Source: Colius striatus (taxonomy: Eukaryota > Chordata > Aves > Coliiformes > Coliidae). Taken from it: a DNA stretch of 64,000 nt. Location: the NCBI RefSeq assembly GCF_028858725.1, contig NC_084773.1, forward strand, positions 4,578,350 through 4,642,349, written 5' to 3'. The translations under genes and the position numbers were made by a program. Below, in pieces: positions 53,701 through 63,799 of this stretch. The notes under the pieces are model-generated. The model was not told the origin of the DNA and made no database searches. It saw nothing but the letters and a program-made list of their open reading frames with translations. Within the stretch, counting starts at the first letter, position 1. Each line of letters opens with the position of its first letter.

Positions 53701-56700
53701 AAAACACAGCAGAGCGGTCCAGAGGGGCTGCTACAGCCCTAGAAACAAGGCTGGCACGGGTGGGACACCCGTGGACCCCACGCATCACCCATTTGATGGG
53801 ACTCCACTCTTAGCTCAGATCAGCCTGCCAGGTTGCACATCACCACTGACCCCCAGCCCCACTTCAGAGCCCCGTGCTTGCAGGAGGAGCCAGTGGGGAG
53901 CCTGGTGCTGCCCAGCAGCAGGAGCGGCTTAATTACAGCGGGTTAAGCAGCACAGAAAACTCCTGAGTCACAGCAAGCTGTTAATTACCAATCTGTAAAG
54001 GGATTTGAGGGCTCACATCGGTGAAGCCAACTTCATCTCGTGCTGTCATACGCAGCGCTCTCAGTCTGAGTTCAGTTTGTGTGACTGTCCTCAATAGTCA
54101 CACCCCTGGGGATGGGGTACTTCGTAAAGATCATGATTTCTTCACAAAAATTGAGGAGAAGCTCAGCGATTGCTGCACTTTTTGGCCAGCATCTCTGGCT
54201 GCCACTTCCTCCTGCAGGGAGCTCCAGGGTCTAACCCTCTGCCATAGCGCCTTGCTCCTGCTCCTGTCCCCAGAGCGGGGCCCCGGCTGTCTCAGCATCC
54301 AGCCGAGCCGGGGGGACCCTGCCAAGCTGTCACCACAGGATGGCCAGTTTCAGGGAAACCAGCCTCAAAGGGGTGACTGGCAACAGCTGCTCCCTGCTAC
54401 ATCAGGGGCTGCAGAGCGCATCCATCAGCACCCTTCATCCCTCTGAGCACAGTAGGAATAACAGGACCTGGATTCCTATCGAAACACAACACCTAGAAAC
54501 CCTGCCCGTCCCCCAGCCGCCCCGTCACCACGTGCAGGCAGGCAGCTCTAGGCCAGGCTCTCACACACAGGAGCAAGGACACAGGGCTTTCCAGGGCAGC
54601 AAGCTGCCATCTCCCAGCACAGGCACTGCCTGCGCTCCACATGACAAGAGGAAGTGTTTTCTCAAGTCATACCCTGATTTTCCCCCCTAGAATGAGACAG
54701 CAGGGCTGCCCAGGAGCCGTGCGTGGCCCCAGACGCCAGACTGGCCCTGGGACAGCGGTGAGCTGGAGGCACTCTCTTAACCCTGCTAATCCGCTTTGGC
54801 CCAGAGCTACTGGCTAATTACACTCCCAACGAGAGCAAGGGACCCTTGGGAAGGGGGCAGGGAGGCACGGGCTCATGGCTGCCAGCTCCCACCTGCAGCG
54901 AGGGCAGGTGAGGCAGGAGCCTGACCCTCCTCCCCACTCACTTTTTCCTCTTCTATGCACCAACACCAAAACAATTTCGGCACAAAACCCTTCTGCAACC
55001 CCCTTTCTCTAACCCATCCACCTGCTGCTGGCAGCGAGACCCTGTTCTGCACAAAGGCTGATCTCACAGAGCTTTTTCCATCTCACTGAACTCCCGTTTT
55101 TGCAGGCTCCCTCCCTTCAGCCAAGCACAGGAGCCACAGCAGTTGCTGCAAGTAGGGCAGGCTCAGCCCCATGCTCAGCATCTCAAACACAGCAGCCAGC
55201 ATCATATCCTGGAGAGCTGTTCTGCTTGGGGCCCAATTTTGCCCAGTGAGAGGTCTTGGAGCGTGACAGAAAGAGAGTCCCAGGGCTTCCCAGAGAGTGT
55301 TTGGTATGGTGATTCACAAGCTTTCTGCAAGAAATCCACCTGAACAGGCTCCTTTTACCTGGCTGCAGGTACAATGGGAGCAGCAGAAGGGGAGAGTGAC
55401 CCACAAAGGGCCCCAGCAAATGCTGCTCCTGTGTGTGGTTGGCTTGTGATATCACATCCAGGACCATGCATGGGACACAGATACATTACATTATATCTAA
55501 AGGTCCCTTCCAACCCTACCATTCTGTGATTCCATACACACATGTAACATGGAACCTACCGCAGAGACCAGCCAGAGAGATGGAGCAGCACGCCTAGGAC
55601 AACACAAGTGTTATAAAAACCCCCAAAAGGATGCCTGGGGAAAGCACAAAACCAAATGCAATGTGAGGATCTGGATGTGGTGTGGTGAGTGCCACAAACC
55701 AACGAGAGGAACCTGCTGAGGGTAAGGCACCTGTTGGAGGTCATGGCCTGGCACCCAGGGATCAGTAGCCTTCTTCAACCAAACTTGTCACCACTTCTGT
55801 TTCAGGCTGGTTAATTAGGCAAAGGGGCATCCTGCCATGCTTATTTAGTGACACTACATGCATAGTTCATTCAGTCCTTAATGCAAAACCCCTGAAGTCA
55901 ATTGGGGTCAGTCAGGGTTACCAGGAGAACACTGTGCAAGGGCAGCGCAATCATGTTGCAAGCCAGCTCTTGCCAGATCACTTGCTCCCTTAGCAGACTC
56001 TGCCATAAACAGGCACCTCTATATCTTAAATCTCCAGTGAAATGGCCTGGCACTTAAAGTCTTCCTGCAACAGAAACCTCTTTCCTGCCTGCGTGTCACC
56101 AGGCTGAGGCTGTAGGGAATTTGGGAGAGCCCCAAAGTGCTGGCTCTCTCTTAGTGAGAACAGCTCCTGGAGCCATTTCCAGGAGGCAGCTCCTGGAGGA
56201 GGTGTGATGAGGTGGGAGGAAGCTCCAGGCACCTGTACTTGTGGTAATTCACATAAACAACTTATTTAAAGCTGGGCAACGTGTATCATGGCCAGTATGA
56301 AGGAGTGCAGGCTAGGCACACTTTTTGTGTTTCCTCTCTCTGCTGGGCATCCACAGCTTCCAGAGCCACCAGCTACCACAGCCCACATGCTACCATAGCC
56401 CACATGCTTCTCCTGGGACGTGCTGCCAAAATATCAGGTTTGTTCCTGAACTCTTCAAGTTCCCTAGCTCCCAGGTCTCACCATCACTCTCTGACCACAA
56501 CCACCAAGACCCAGGGCCAAAGAAACACCAGTCTTGCTCATTGGATCTCTGGGTTTGAAGGCACTACCCAGCTGCTCTTGGAGCAGCCTCTGCTTGGACT
56601 GGACTACATGAGCACTGGGGCCACAGCAGTGCAGGGATAATGAGGGAAATGCAAGTCACCCATTTCTTTTGGTGGCTTGGCACCTGTGCAACTCAGCTGA

Positions 56701-59700
56701 ACTCAGTTCACAGGAAAGGAAAGAAAAAGCACTTTTAGTATTTTCTTCTCTTTTGCTAGGTTGGAGTGCACTTGGCTGAATGAAGCACTGGGGAGGAGGC
56801 AGCTCCTTGGATACCTCCCCAGGAGGCTGCAGAGGGTGGGAGAGGATGACAGGGACCTGGAGCCTCCGACTCCATCTTTAGATCAGGAGTGGGATGGAGA
56901 TGAAAATACCAGGGGTAAATAATAAGGCATCCTTCCAGGGAAATCAGAAGTTTCAAGGGGATGTGGAGGGGGGCAAAAGCTTTTACTGTTTGCTGCATTT
57001 CACTCAGTTTTCTTCTCCCCATTTCATAACCACTGTCAGACAGGAACACCTCCTGCCCCCCTGCTCCTGTGAGTGGCGCAAAGGTTGTCCCCTGATGTGG
57101 ACTGTGTCTCCAGACAGTTGGGACCTGTCACGTCCTGCCAGTTGTCCATCCACACAGCAGAAACACATGCAGACGTGCAGCAGAAGGTCTGTTTCCAGTA
57201 CTGTGCAGCAGCCTAATGCAGTCTCGCCTCCAATCAGCAAGCTAGGACATCTCAGGGGGTCTCTCTAAACATGTATCTCCTCCATATCTCCCTGTCTCCT
57301 TCCCCAGAGATCTGCCTTGGCCACATGCTCCTTCCAAAATCCACCTCAGCTACTTGTTCAGCTGTGATGAATTTGGAAGTCAGCACACGCTAAAGCGCCA
57401 GTGTTAGTGGGAGTTAAGGATGCTTTTCATCCCCAGAAACATCCCTAATCAGACAGAGTCCCCAGGGATGTGGTGCTGCCGGCATGCCCTTCAGCTCCCA
57501 TCATGCTACTGGGGACACCCAGCCCTCCAGCAAGTACCAGTTTCACTCTGAGATGCTGAGCTGTGCCAGCCCACACCAATACAGGGAGAGCAGTCTCCCT
57601 CAGAGCAAGCTCCTTAGTGCCTCACTGGCAGTGGGATGATCTGGTTAGCAAACATACTTGTCCTGTATGAGGATTCAAACATTATTTAGGGTTCTTTTTA
57701 TCCTCCCAAGACAGTCACATAGTTTTACTATGAAGCTATAATCACATGCAGCCCACCAACAGCACCGTGACAAAGCCTCAACTCCTTGCACTGATGATAC
57801 AACTTTGCTTGCAGAAAACCCCTTCTTGTACCACTGTTTTACTGAAAAACTCAAGCCTTCCTCCAAAAATCAGGCCACCATGGTCCAGGCCCCATCCCTC
57901 CCTGTGGCTCACACCGTTTGAACATGGGGTGAAGGCTTTACCCAGGCTCCAGCACTACATACAGAAGGTGCTGCCCGTCTCACCTGCAGCCCACACTCCT
58001 CTGCACATACCAGACCTGGGCTCAAATCTCCTCATTAGTTTTCACACAACTTCCAAAGGCAGCTTACAGTCAAGGTCCTAATTCATAAAGCAATTAATGG
58101 ATCAAGCCTCACTACTTCAAAGAGTGAGCTGTGGTATTTGTGTGAATCTCAGGGCTCGGGACAAGCTCCTGTGAGCTGCAGGCAAAAAAGAGGATCAGAC
58201 CACAGAGCAATTTTCTCAGAAGATAAGCAAACCCAAAGCCTGACAGAGCTAACAGATCTTGCAGTGTTTTCCTTTCCTCAAAAAGTCGTGTGAAGAACAT
58301 CCACAACCTAAACGGTGCACATTTCCCTCAGGTCCTAAAAACCCAAACCCCATAAACCAGCTCATCCATTCTGAGCTGTGGAGAACGATTCTGTGGGGAA
58401 GGAAACAAACCCCAGGACACCACAAAGCCCAGGTGGGACCTCACTGTGGGTCTTCACTCTGTGTGAAGGCACGTGGATACCACAGTGACGAGCAGCAGCA
58501 AGAAGCCCAAGTGGATGTGCAAGGGTGAGTTTGCCAAGGGTGTCTGAAGGCATTTACTCAGGAGCTGAGGGAACCAAGACAGAGCCCAGCCTCTAAACTC
58601 TGAAATGTAATGCCAGGTGTCAGCTAGTGACCCTGGAGACAAGCGCTGCGGAGAGGTCACCTTTCCGTTGTACCTGCAGACAGCACCATGTTACTGGGTA
58701 CAACCCAACCCCAAATTAATTCTCTAATTAATTAATTAACAGGCAAGCGCCAAGAGGAGCGTGTTCAAGCCGTTTCACCAACCTGCAAGCATTCTGAAGC
58801 CTGGAAAGACATCATTGCCCAAGGGCACACCAACACAGGGCTTCAGCTCTATCCAAGGGACTACACACTTGGCCACCTTTTTTCACCTAAGCCCTCAGGG
58901 CAGGCAGAAGCAGTGGCAGGAGCAACAAGCAGAGTGTTTCTGCTTTCAGCAGTACAAGGAGGGGGCCCCTGAGGAGTTTCCACCTCCAGGCATTGCACCG
59001 AGACAGAGGCTCTCCTCCACCACAAACATGAGAAGCAGCAGCTTCAAGGAGAAAAGAAAATTACTGGGGGTAATTGAAACTGCAGGGAGGAGCTAGGGAC
59101 AGAAGATGTAATTATCCACCATGGAATGAAGCCAAGATTAGCAATCCTACTTCTGGTCATTTAAAGTTGCCTTTAACTTTTCCATGTGCTGATGACACCA
59201 GTTTTGTGCCTTGCTGTCTGTGAGATGCAGCACTTGCAGAAGGCTGTGCCCAGGAGCTGGTGGCTTGAGTTAGCCAAGGTGTCTTTTTGGTGCCTGGGAA
59301 GATGGTCTGGGTGGGCATCACAGCAATTCAGAAACCTCCTTAACTACAGCTGGTAAGACTGGGTGGACCCCAGACCACCTCAACCTCCCTTCTCCTCTCT
59401 CAGCACTCCATCTCAGCAGGCTGGAAGACACACAGCTAATTCACATCCAAACAGCACTGTGGACATCACCACATCCATTCCCTGCTCAGCTCATCCCCCT
59501 GCCCTACACCCAGGCACAATAGAGTGGAGTCCTTGCTATCTGGAAGAGAGCAGCAGACCCCAACAGGCCATTACGTGCCCTCAGCTGATTCAAAATCCTC
59601 TTGTTGAGGTCTTGCCACTTTCCCTACACCTTCACCATCTGAGGATACAGCACGTCCTTCACCAGCCTCATCCCATCCACAGCAGCACCAGGAGGTGGGT

Positions 59701-60822
59701 GTTTGTCGGTGACTCCGACATCTGCATGACCTGTTTCTAGCCCTTGCACACCTTTGGGCATGGCTGGAGTGTCCCAAACAACAGCCACCCCTCGCTCTGC
59801 TCGGGGCACGAAACCAGCGTGAAATCAGTGTACACATGTGAAACCTGTATCTTTGTCAAGAGCTGCAGCGCCACGGCCTGCAGCCCTGGGGCTTCCCTCA
59901 CGAGGGACTTTGCTTCAGCAACTTCTTAGAGCCTTTTCAAAACACTTTTGAAGGAAAATGCCCCACCTTTTCTCCTTGTTAAGGCAGGAGAGAGCCCCCA
60001 GCCCCGGCGGGAAGGCGCCCGCCCCGCCAGCCCTCTTACCTCCAGCAGGTGAGGCGCGGGGTTGAAGCCGCACATGTTGCAGACCTGCTGCCGGCACGTC
60101 GTGCACGTGTTGTAGTTGGGGGGCTCTCCGGAGCCCACGTTGATCTCGGCCTTGCAGAGGGGGCACGAGGCCCTCGCTTTCGGCACTTCCTTTGGCTTGA
60201 CGTCCTGCTCCGGCTTGCCCGGCTTGGCGGCCGGCGCCGCACCGGCGCGGCCCTGTGCCCCCAGCCCTTTGGGACCAGCTTCTTTGCTGGCATCGCTGAA
60301 GACGATTTTTGGAGGCACTTTGCCAGGAGATGGTTGGCTCGGAGGGGGGGCCTCCGGCTGGACAGACATAAGCGTGCTCGCCTGGGTCAGGAGGGACGCC
60401 CCGAAGCCGAAGAGCTTCCCCGTGAGCCCCTCCTGGGGCTGCTCTTGCGCCCCAGTGCCGGGGGCAGCGGCGGCAGGCTTCACCCCCGCGTCTCCCGGCG
60501 GCTTTCTCTGCTCGGAGGAGGAAGGCTTGGCTTGCTGATGCTGCGGGGAGGACCTGGCTGCCTCCTGAGGTTTTGGCTGGCCTGGGCCGTGCGGTTCCCT
60601 CTGCGCTGTGGCGGGGTGAGGTTTGGGTGGCTCGGGCTGCACGGCACGGGCGGCTGCTGGGGATTTATCCGCAGCCGGGGCTGGTGGGTGCTTGGCTGGG
60701 GAGTGGGAAGGGGAGGGGGAAGGAGAGTGCAGCTGCTGCTGGCTCTTGGAGCGAGGAGCGGTGGTCATGTCCATCCCCAGCGCCCGCTGCATCTGGCAGT
60801 TCAAGCACAACCATTCCTTCAC
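17697..60822 (-). CDS. BSN: Bassoon, presynaptic cytomatrix scaffold (3' eight coding exons; N terminus outside window)
   Basis: Giant scaffold of the presynaptic active zone that tethers vesicles and binds Piccolo, ELKS/CAST and dynein light chain. Coding exons in transcript order: 60822-60040, 30824-30390, 29130-22489, 21764-19646, 19347-18602, 18291-18198, 18074-17931, 17737-17697. They sum to 11004 nt, or 3667 residues plus stop, with all phases consistent; human bassoon is 3926, so roughly the first 230 residues lie beyond 64000. Visible: the end of zinc finger 1 (WLCLNC), all of zinc finger 2 (four CxxC pairs over two exons), three long charged coiled coils, repeated SVQT light-chain sites, a Q/P/H-rich tail and the C terminus [10 protein letters not shown]. 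No frameshift or internal stop. Identified by recalled similarity to mammalian bassoon. Confidence 0.97.
17931..18074 (-). CDS. BSN: BSN exon encoding the [16 protein letters not shown] block
   Basis: A 144-nt exon, phase 1 to phase 1, translating to [10 protein letters not shown]... and then [20 protein letters not shown], a stretch strongly conserved at the bassoon C terminus. Two overlapping acceptors (18077-18075 and 18074-18072, CAGCAG) could start it at 18074 or 18071, adding or dropping one residue. Other frames hit stops. Confidence 0.92.
18198..18291 (-). CDS. BSN: BSN 94-nt exon
   Basis: Found by phase: exon 19347-18602 ends in phase 0 but exon 18074-17931 needs phase 1, so a linker of length 1 mod 3 is required. 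A 94-nt block with a good acceptor (TTTTCCCCATTCCAG) and donor CAG/GTCAGT translates to [20 protein letters not shown]... and fits exactly. Its Pro/Ala/Gln-rich composition matches the low-complexity bassoon tail. Confidence 0.82.
18602..19347 (-). CDS. BSN: BSN exon for the His/Pro/Gln-rich C-terminal region
   Basis: A 746-nt exon beginning (A)[16 protein letters not shown], a well-conserved bassoon block. It runs through a His/Arg-rich stretch ([12 protein letters not shown]) and then a Gln/Ala/Pro-rich tail with CAG- and GCC-type codon runs. The acceptor CCGAAG (at 19350-19348) is chosen over the later CAG at 19331 because only it keeps AYHLGQ and the phase. Donor GCC/GTAAGT at 18602/18601. 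Confidence 0.94.
19646..21764 (-). CDS. BSN: BSN exon 6-type: third coiled coil and Piccolo-like region
   Basis: A 2119-nt exon starting [20 protein letters not shown]. It carries the highly conserved helix at 21620-21440 ([20 protein letters not shown], then [20 protein letters not shown]), the region that in mammals binds ELKS/CAST. Further on are two related motifs, [16 protein letters not shown] and [16 protein letters not shown], then [20 protein letters not shown]. It ends CVVSDSE in phase 1. Confidence 0.96.
21765..22488 (-). other. BSN intron between giant exon and exon 6
   Basis: A 724-bp intron. The giant-exon frame stays open for about 520 nt into it, but without bassoon-like sequence. 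The frame also differs from that of the next exon, so retention would truncate the protein. No repeat or RNA gene is seen. Confidence 0.7.
22489..29130 (-). CDS. BSN: BSN giant exon (2214 codons)
   Basis: A single 6642-nt exon, phase 0 at both ends, starting [20 protein letters not shown] and ending with [12 protein letters not shown]. It encodes acidic segments ([20 protein letters not shown]), an acidic/basic coil at about 28010-27860, Ser/Pro/Thr-rich disordered stretches, the long Gln/Glu/Arg coiled coil at about 24055-23700, and three SVQT sites at about 23390, 23305 and 23145. The large-exon architecture is typical of BSN and PCLO. Antisense open frames (23620-24876, 20478-21965 and others) mirror its biased codons. 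Confidence 0.97.
29131..30389 (-). other. BSN intron between exons 30824-30390 and 29130-22489
   Basis: A 1259-bp intron with no coding frame of interest and no recognised repeat. Its composition is less GC-rich than the exons. Confidence 0.6.
30390..30824 (-). CDS. BSN: BSN exon with second half of zinc finger 2
   Basis: A 435-nt exon, phase 0 at both ends, starting [20 protein letters not shown]. The two cysteines complete the finger begun 29 kb upstream on the transcript. The remainder is Pro/Ala/Lys-rich linker ([20 protein letters not shown]), ending RAKEHE at donor GAG/GTGAGC. Confidence 0.95.
30825..31900 (-). other. Start of 29-kb BSN intron (genomic left end)
   Basis: Unique-looking sequence. 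The AT-rich stretch 31280-31400 has no recognised element. No gene seen. Confidence 0.5.
31900..32200 (+). mobile_element. CR1 LINE 3' fragment
   Basis: Shows the typical CR1 3'-end text: CAAGTTGCACCAGGGGAAGT, then AGGCTGCCCAGGGAAGCAGT, then a decayed GATTCTACG end near 32190. It is 5'-truncated and diverged. Plain non-LTR retrotransposon, inactive. Confidence 0.85.
32262..32385. repeat. ~30-bp degenerate minisatellite
   Basis: About four imperfect units around GGATGCTGGACATGCCCATG with TCCTCAGGG spacers. It lies just after the CR1 fragment in the BSN intron. Confidence 0.6.
32386..33470. other. BSN intron, unique sequence with AT-rich island
   Basis: Contains an AT-rich block at 32600-32830 rich in TAATTA/CTAATTA homeodomain-type cores, standing out from its GC-rich flanks. 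Otherwise nothing recognised. Confidence 0.45.
33470..33590 (+). mobile_element. CR1 LINE 3'-terminal fragment
   Basis: Short CR1 end with GAAGGTCCCTTCCAGCCCAA and CATTCTGTGGTTCTATGATA, the characteristic CR1 3' terminus. 5'-truncated. Confidence 0.85.
33591..42729. other. Central BSN intron, mostly unique sequence
   Basis: About 9 kb with no gene I can support; its open frames are short and unlike known proteins. It contains a 44-bp tandem duplication (35827-35912) and candidate conserved AT-rich islands at 34990-35110, 36050-36150, 40520-40700 and 41095-41280. No LTR element, tRNA or DNA transposon seen. Confidence 0.5.
35827..35912. repeat. 44-bp tandem duplication
   Basis: Two adjacent copies of a unit starting GGAGGGTTTGCAGCAGCCCT, with a few differences between them. 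It is a local duplication in the BSN intron. Confidence 0.8.
42730..42930 (-). mobile_element. CR1 LINE fragment, minus orientation
   Basis: Reads as the complement of CR1 3' sequence: ACTAGATGAGGTTTCTCAAA, CATCCACAGCCTCTCTGGGC, AAGAACTTCCTAATGTC. Diverged and truncated at both ends. Confidence 0.8.
42931..44805. other. BSN intron, unique sequence
   Basis: No gene, RNA or repeat recognised. Confidence 0.45.
44806..45195 (-). mobile_element. CR1 LINE 3' fragment, minus orientation
   Basis: Begins AGAATCACAGAGTGGTTTGG (complement of the CR1 terminus). It continues with CATCTTCAACTAGATCAGGT and CTCTGGGCAACCTGTGACAG to about 45190, where the consensus-like text stops in a GC-rich flank. Confidence 0.9.
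45196..48289. other. BSN intron, unique sequence with CpG-rich patch
   Basis: 45230-45400 is unusually CpG-rich for this intron and might be a small regulatory or promoter island. 46930-47120 is AT-rich and looks like a candidate conserved element. No coding gene seen. Confidence 0.45.
48290..49040 (+). mobile_element. CR1 LINE, 750-bp 3' portion
   Basis: Reads like the CR1 consensus from the end of the reverse-transcriptase frame to the terminus: GAGTATTAATAGACAGCCAG, GTGTGCCCAGGTGGCCATGG, ACCTTAAAGGTCTTTTCCAA. It is moderately diverged with several indels, and 5'-truncated. Confidence 0.92.
49041..50589. other. BSN intron, unique sequence with (CA)n
   Basis: A short (AC)9-10 microsatellite lies at 49569-49588. 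No gene recognised. Confidence 0.45.
50590..51425 (+). mobile_element. CR1 LINE, 830-bp 3' portion
   Basis: CR1 text of a different subfamily from the copy at 48290: GGCAAATGCAGAGTCCTGCA, CTGGACTGGATGATCTCTAC and an end CATCCTATGATTGTGTG. 5'-truncated, no intact frame. Confidence 0.92.
51426..55480. other. BSN intron, unique sequence
   Basis: No gene supported. TAATTA-rich islands at 53920-54010 and 54770-54835 are candidate conserved elements. Confidence 0.45.
55485..55540 (+). mobile_element. CR1 LINE terminal scrap
   Basis: About 55 bp of CR1 terminus (AAGGTCCCTTCCAACCCTAC, CATTCTGTGATTCCATAC). It is a very short 5'-truncated insertion. Confidence 0.75.
55541..60039. other. BSN intron up to exon 60822-60040
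   Basis: No gene supported; open frames are short and compositionally ordinary. An AT-rich run at 58715-58745 (tandem TTAA/ATTA) and a faintly LINE-like stretch near 58030-58130 are the only oddities. Confidence 0.45.
60040..60822 (-). CDS. BSN: BSN exon with end of zinc finger 1 and start of zinc finger 2
   Basis: A 783-nt exon, phase 0 at both ends. It starts [20 protein letters not shown] (last CxxC pair of finger 1), passes a Pro/Gln/Ser linker and the conserved [20 protein letters not shown] block, and ends with finger 2: CPLC, then YNTCTTC, then [14 protein letters not shown]. Donor GAG/GTAAGA at 60040/60039. The upstream exons with the N-terminal part of finger 1 are not in this window. 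Confidence 0.96.
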
Positions 60823-63790
60823 CTGTGAGACAAGGAGAGGACACGGGCAGTGAGTAGTTATCTGCAAGACCCCATCTGTCACAAGTACCCACAGCACAAC
60901 CTGCCAGTGCAAAAGCAAGCTTCAATTAGCCTTGGTTTGCTTCCAAGGCTTCTGGCTGCTGTAAAGCTCCTGCTAGCCACGAGGCTCTGCCTTCAGGCAG
61001 CACGTTTCATGCCTCTCCCAGTGACAGAGGAGCCTTTCTGAGGGCTCCTGACCCCTCCATCTCCCTAAAGCCCATTTTTTTCCCCCTCCCACTTAGTGAT
61101 CAGAGCTAGCACAGAAAACAGGCCCTCAGACAGGAGCAGAGGGCTGGCAGGAGCTCCAGTGCAGCTCTACAGCGAGCTGCTGCTGTAATGCACATCTACA
61201 GCTGCAGCACTCTCCAGCCCAGCACGCTGCTGGCCACACCGGGCACCATACAGGGCAACAACCCCTGACACGGCAGAGATGGCTTTTCTGGAATCAGTGC
61301 AGTGGTTGTCATATCCCCCCTCAAAACTGGGCCCTGCAGCCCACAGGGGACAGCAGGGAATGGTTCTCCTGCCACGATGCATCTGCCCAGCAGTGACAAA
61401 TGGGGAATAAACGGTTAACTCTCACTCTCGCCACAATGAGCTTTTGGATGCAAACAAAAAATATGATGCTCCCTGGCTAAGTGGTGATAAATGAAAGACT
61501 TCCCCCCTCGAGAGACATTCCCTGCGACACACTAATGTCTGAATTAAGTTAATTAAAGAGGCTGTATGAAAGCTGTGAGCCTTCCCCTACGAGGAATCCC
61601 CAGGATGCTCAGCGGCTCGGAAAAGATTCACGTATAGCACAGTCAGCGGGACAACTGGGTCTGTCAGCAAAAGATTTCTCTGAGACAGGCAACCAAGTTG
61701 GCAAAAAGGACCAGAGCATTCCCCAAAACCACAGCAGCATCCAGGACAAGTGGACTCAGGGCTGCTGCACACAGAGCACCTGACAAATAATAAACAGAGG
61801 CAATCCCGATCAACCAGGAAAGGTGGATTAAAATTAAAGGGAGGTGCATGAACAAGCCTCCACCCGCCCACTATGGCTCTTCCACTCTCTGCCCAGCACC
61901 TGGCTGGCTCATTGGGTTGCAGAGAGCTCTGTGTTGCCTCTTGGTCTCCAGCAAAGCTCTCTCCACCACCTCAGAAGCCTGGCTGCACAGCAGCTCTGTG
62001 CTCTTCTCAGCCTTTGCTGTGCGTGCTGAGCTCCTGCACCACTATCCCCACCAGCCTCTGCTCGAGCCCAGTGAAAAGCAGCCTCAATTTTTCCCCAGCC
62101 ATCTTGCCTTACATTGTTATTTCTCCAAGCTGTTCCAAATGAGACACATTATATTTAGTACCTGAAAACATTGCTTTAGTTTTTATGGTTTCTTATGGTC
62201 TCACTGTCTCCCTTCTAACACACAGAATTCCTCGTGTTATTTTTGCTTTCACACCCTCTGGAATTTCTTCCCACTACTCTATTTCAGGAGAGCAGCTCCC
62301 CAAATCCTGTCAGCTTTGCCCATCATCCCCATCCGCTCTGGTTAAGGAAGAACCAATCCTTTCTGTTCAGGTTCTCTCTCCTCACAAAGTTCCCAGTATC
62401 TGAGAAATGCAAATCTCCTCTCTCCTCCTAATCTCCTTACCCATGCTTTAAGACCCTCCAAGCGAGGTGGGAACTGGGGGAAGAGGAGATATTCCCAGAC
62501 CTATTGTTAGGGCTGTTTGCATCTAGATTTTAAGAGACCACAACCACAAGGTATGAGGTGAAGGACACACACAACACACGACCAGCGTAGCGTGTATTTA
62601 GTGGAGCCTGGCACAAGGTTCAGCTTATTTTCTGGACATGAAAAATACTTTGCCACTCTCCTGCATAAACTTCCAAACAATCAAACAAAATGTTGAGGGA
62701 ACTCAATTGATTGCTCTGGACTGGCTGCCAGCTTGAATGAGAAGCACTGCTGGTGAACGCCAAACAGCTCGTGGCTCTGGTTGTGCTGGTTCAGCCCCTG
62801 GCCAAGGCTGGTGCAGCAGATCTTCTCCCTGGGCACCAGCAGGTACCAGCCCCAGGTCCCATAGCCATGCAAGCTGCACACACATGGACGAGTCTGAGCT
62901 TCCTGAGCCCAGGGCTGAGGAACAACGTGATTATTGGAGCTTTCTGCCCTTCCACAACAAAGCTGGCTTACACTACCGACCAAGATGGACAAAAGCCCAG
63001 GGGCTTGCAGATGGGATAGGAACCATCAAATTGCTCTGGGTGGCTTGGTGAGCAACTGCTGAGGAAGGTCTGTCCCAGAGCAGGAGAAAGCTGCAGGGAA
63101 TGCAGAGGGGTGGCAGGCTCCCAGAGCGAGCATTTGAAATGTAAATGTAGTTGGGATTATCTCAAATTGCCTGACTGGCCTCTGCTGATGCAACCAAAGG
63201 CACAGATCAAACACGACTTAAAGGATCCTGGAGGGAAGAGAGAAAAGAGAAAGGGCCAAGTCATCTTGGCAAAGATCCTTCCCTGAAAAAAGAGAGAGGA
63301 GGACAGAAATCTTTACTAATCCAACCCCTGGAAGTTTTGATTTGGTGGAAATCTGGGCAAATAAAGACACAGAAACAGATGAAACAGACTATTTGGTTGA
63401 CTTGCACTGTCATCCTCTAAACATCCCTCTTCCAGCCTGCAGACTCCTCCTGCAAGGGGAAAACACTCCAAAAACAGTAGAGAAAATATTAAAATAGAAG
63501 ATATGAATAGTGGATATGCTAAATGGATTTCAGACCAGTCACTTGGTTGACTGGGGAGACAACAAGGATTCACCACTGCTTAGGCACCTCTCTAGTAAGG
63601 TCTTCATTTCACTATGGCTAACACCAGTCACACAACAAATATTGATAAAATGAAAAACATTGATGAAGCCAAGCCTCTGCTGCCTGGCAAAGCTGCTCCT
63701 GCTCCATGCACGAAGCCCAGAGCTGCAGCAGGAGTGAGGAGGTGGCTCAGCCTTCTCTTCCAGCACCCAGGGACTCCTTCCAGAGCCCTC
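60823..63790 (-). other. Next upstream BSN intron (incomplete)
   Basis: This sequence lies upstream, on the transcript, of the exon starting at 60822, so it is intron running beyond the window. A TTAAGTTAATTAAAG-type AT-rich island lies at 61490-61570. No N-terminal BSN exon (finger 1 start, MGNEA-type leader) was found here. Confidence 0.6.
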
Positions 63791-63799
63791 AATGGTTCC

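Noticed and set aside
58030-58130. Faint LINE reverse-transcriptase-like text (KAING-type)
   Set aside because: Too short and decayed to assign to a family by eye.
30825-60039. LTR retroviral fossils, DNA transposons, tRNA or other RNA genes in the large intron
   Set aside because: Looked for LTR termini, protease/RT blocks, terminal inverted repeats and tRNA boxes; none could be supported.
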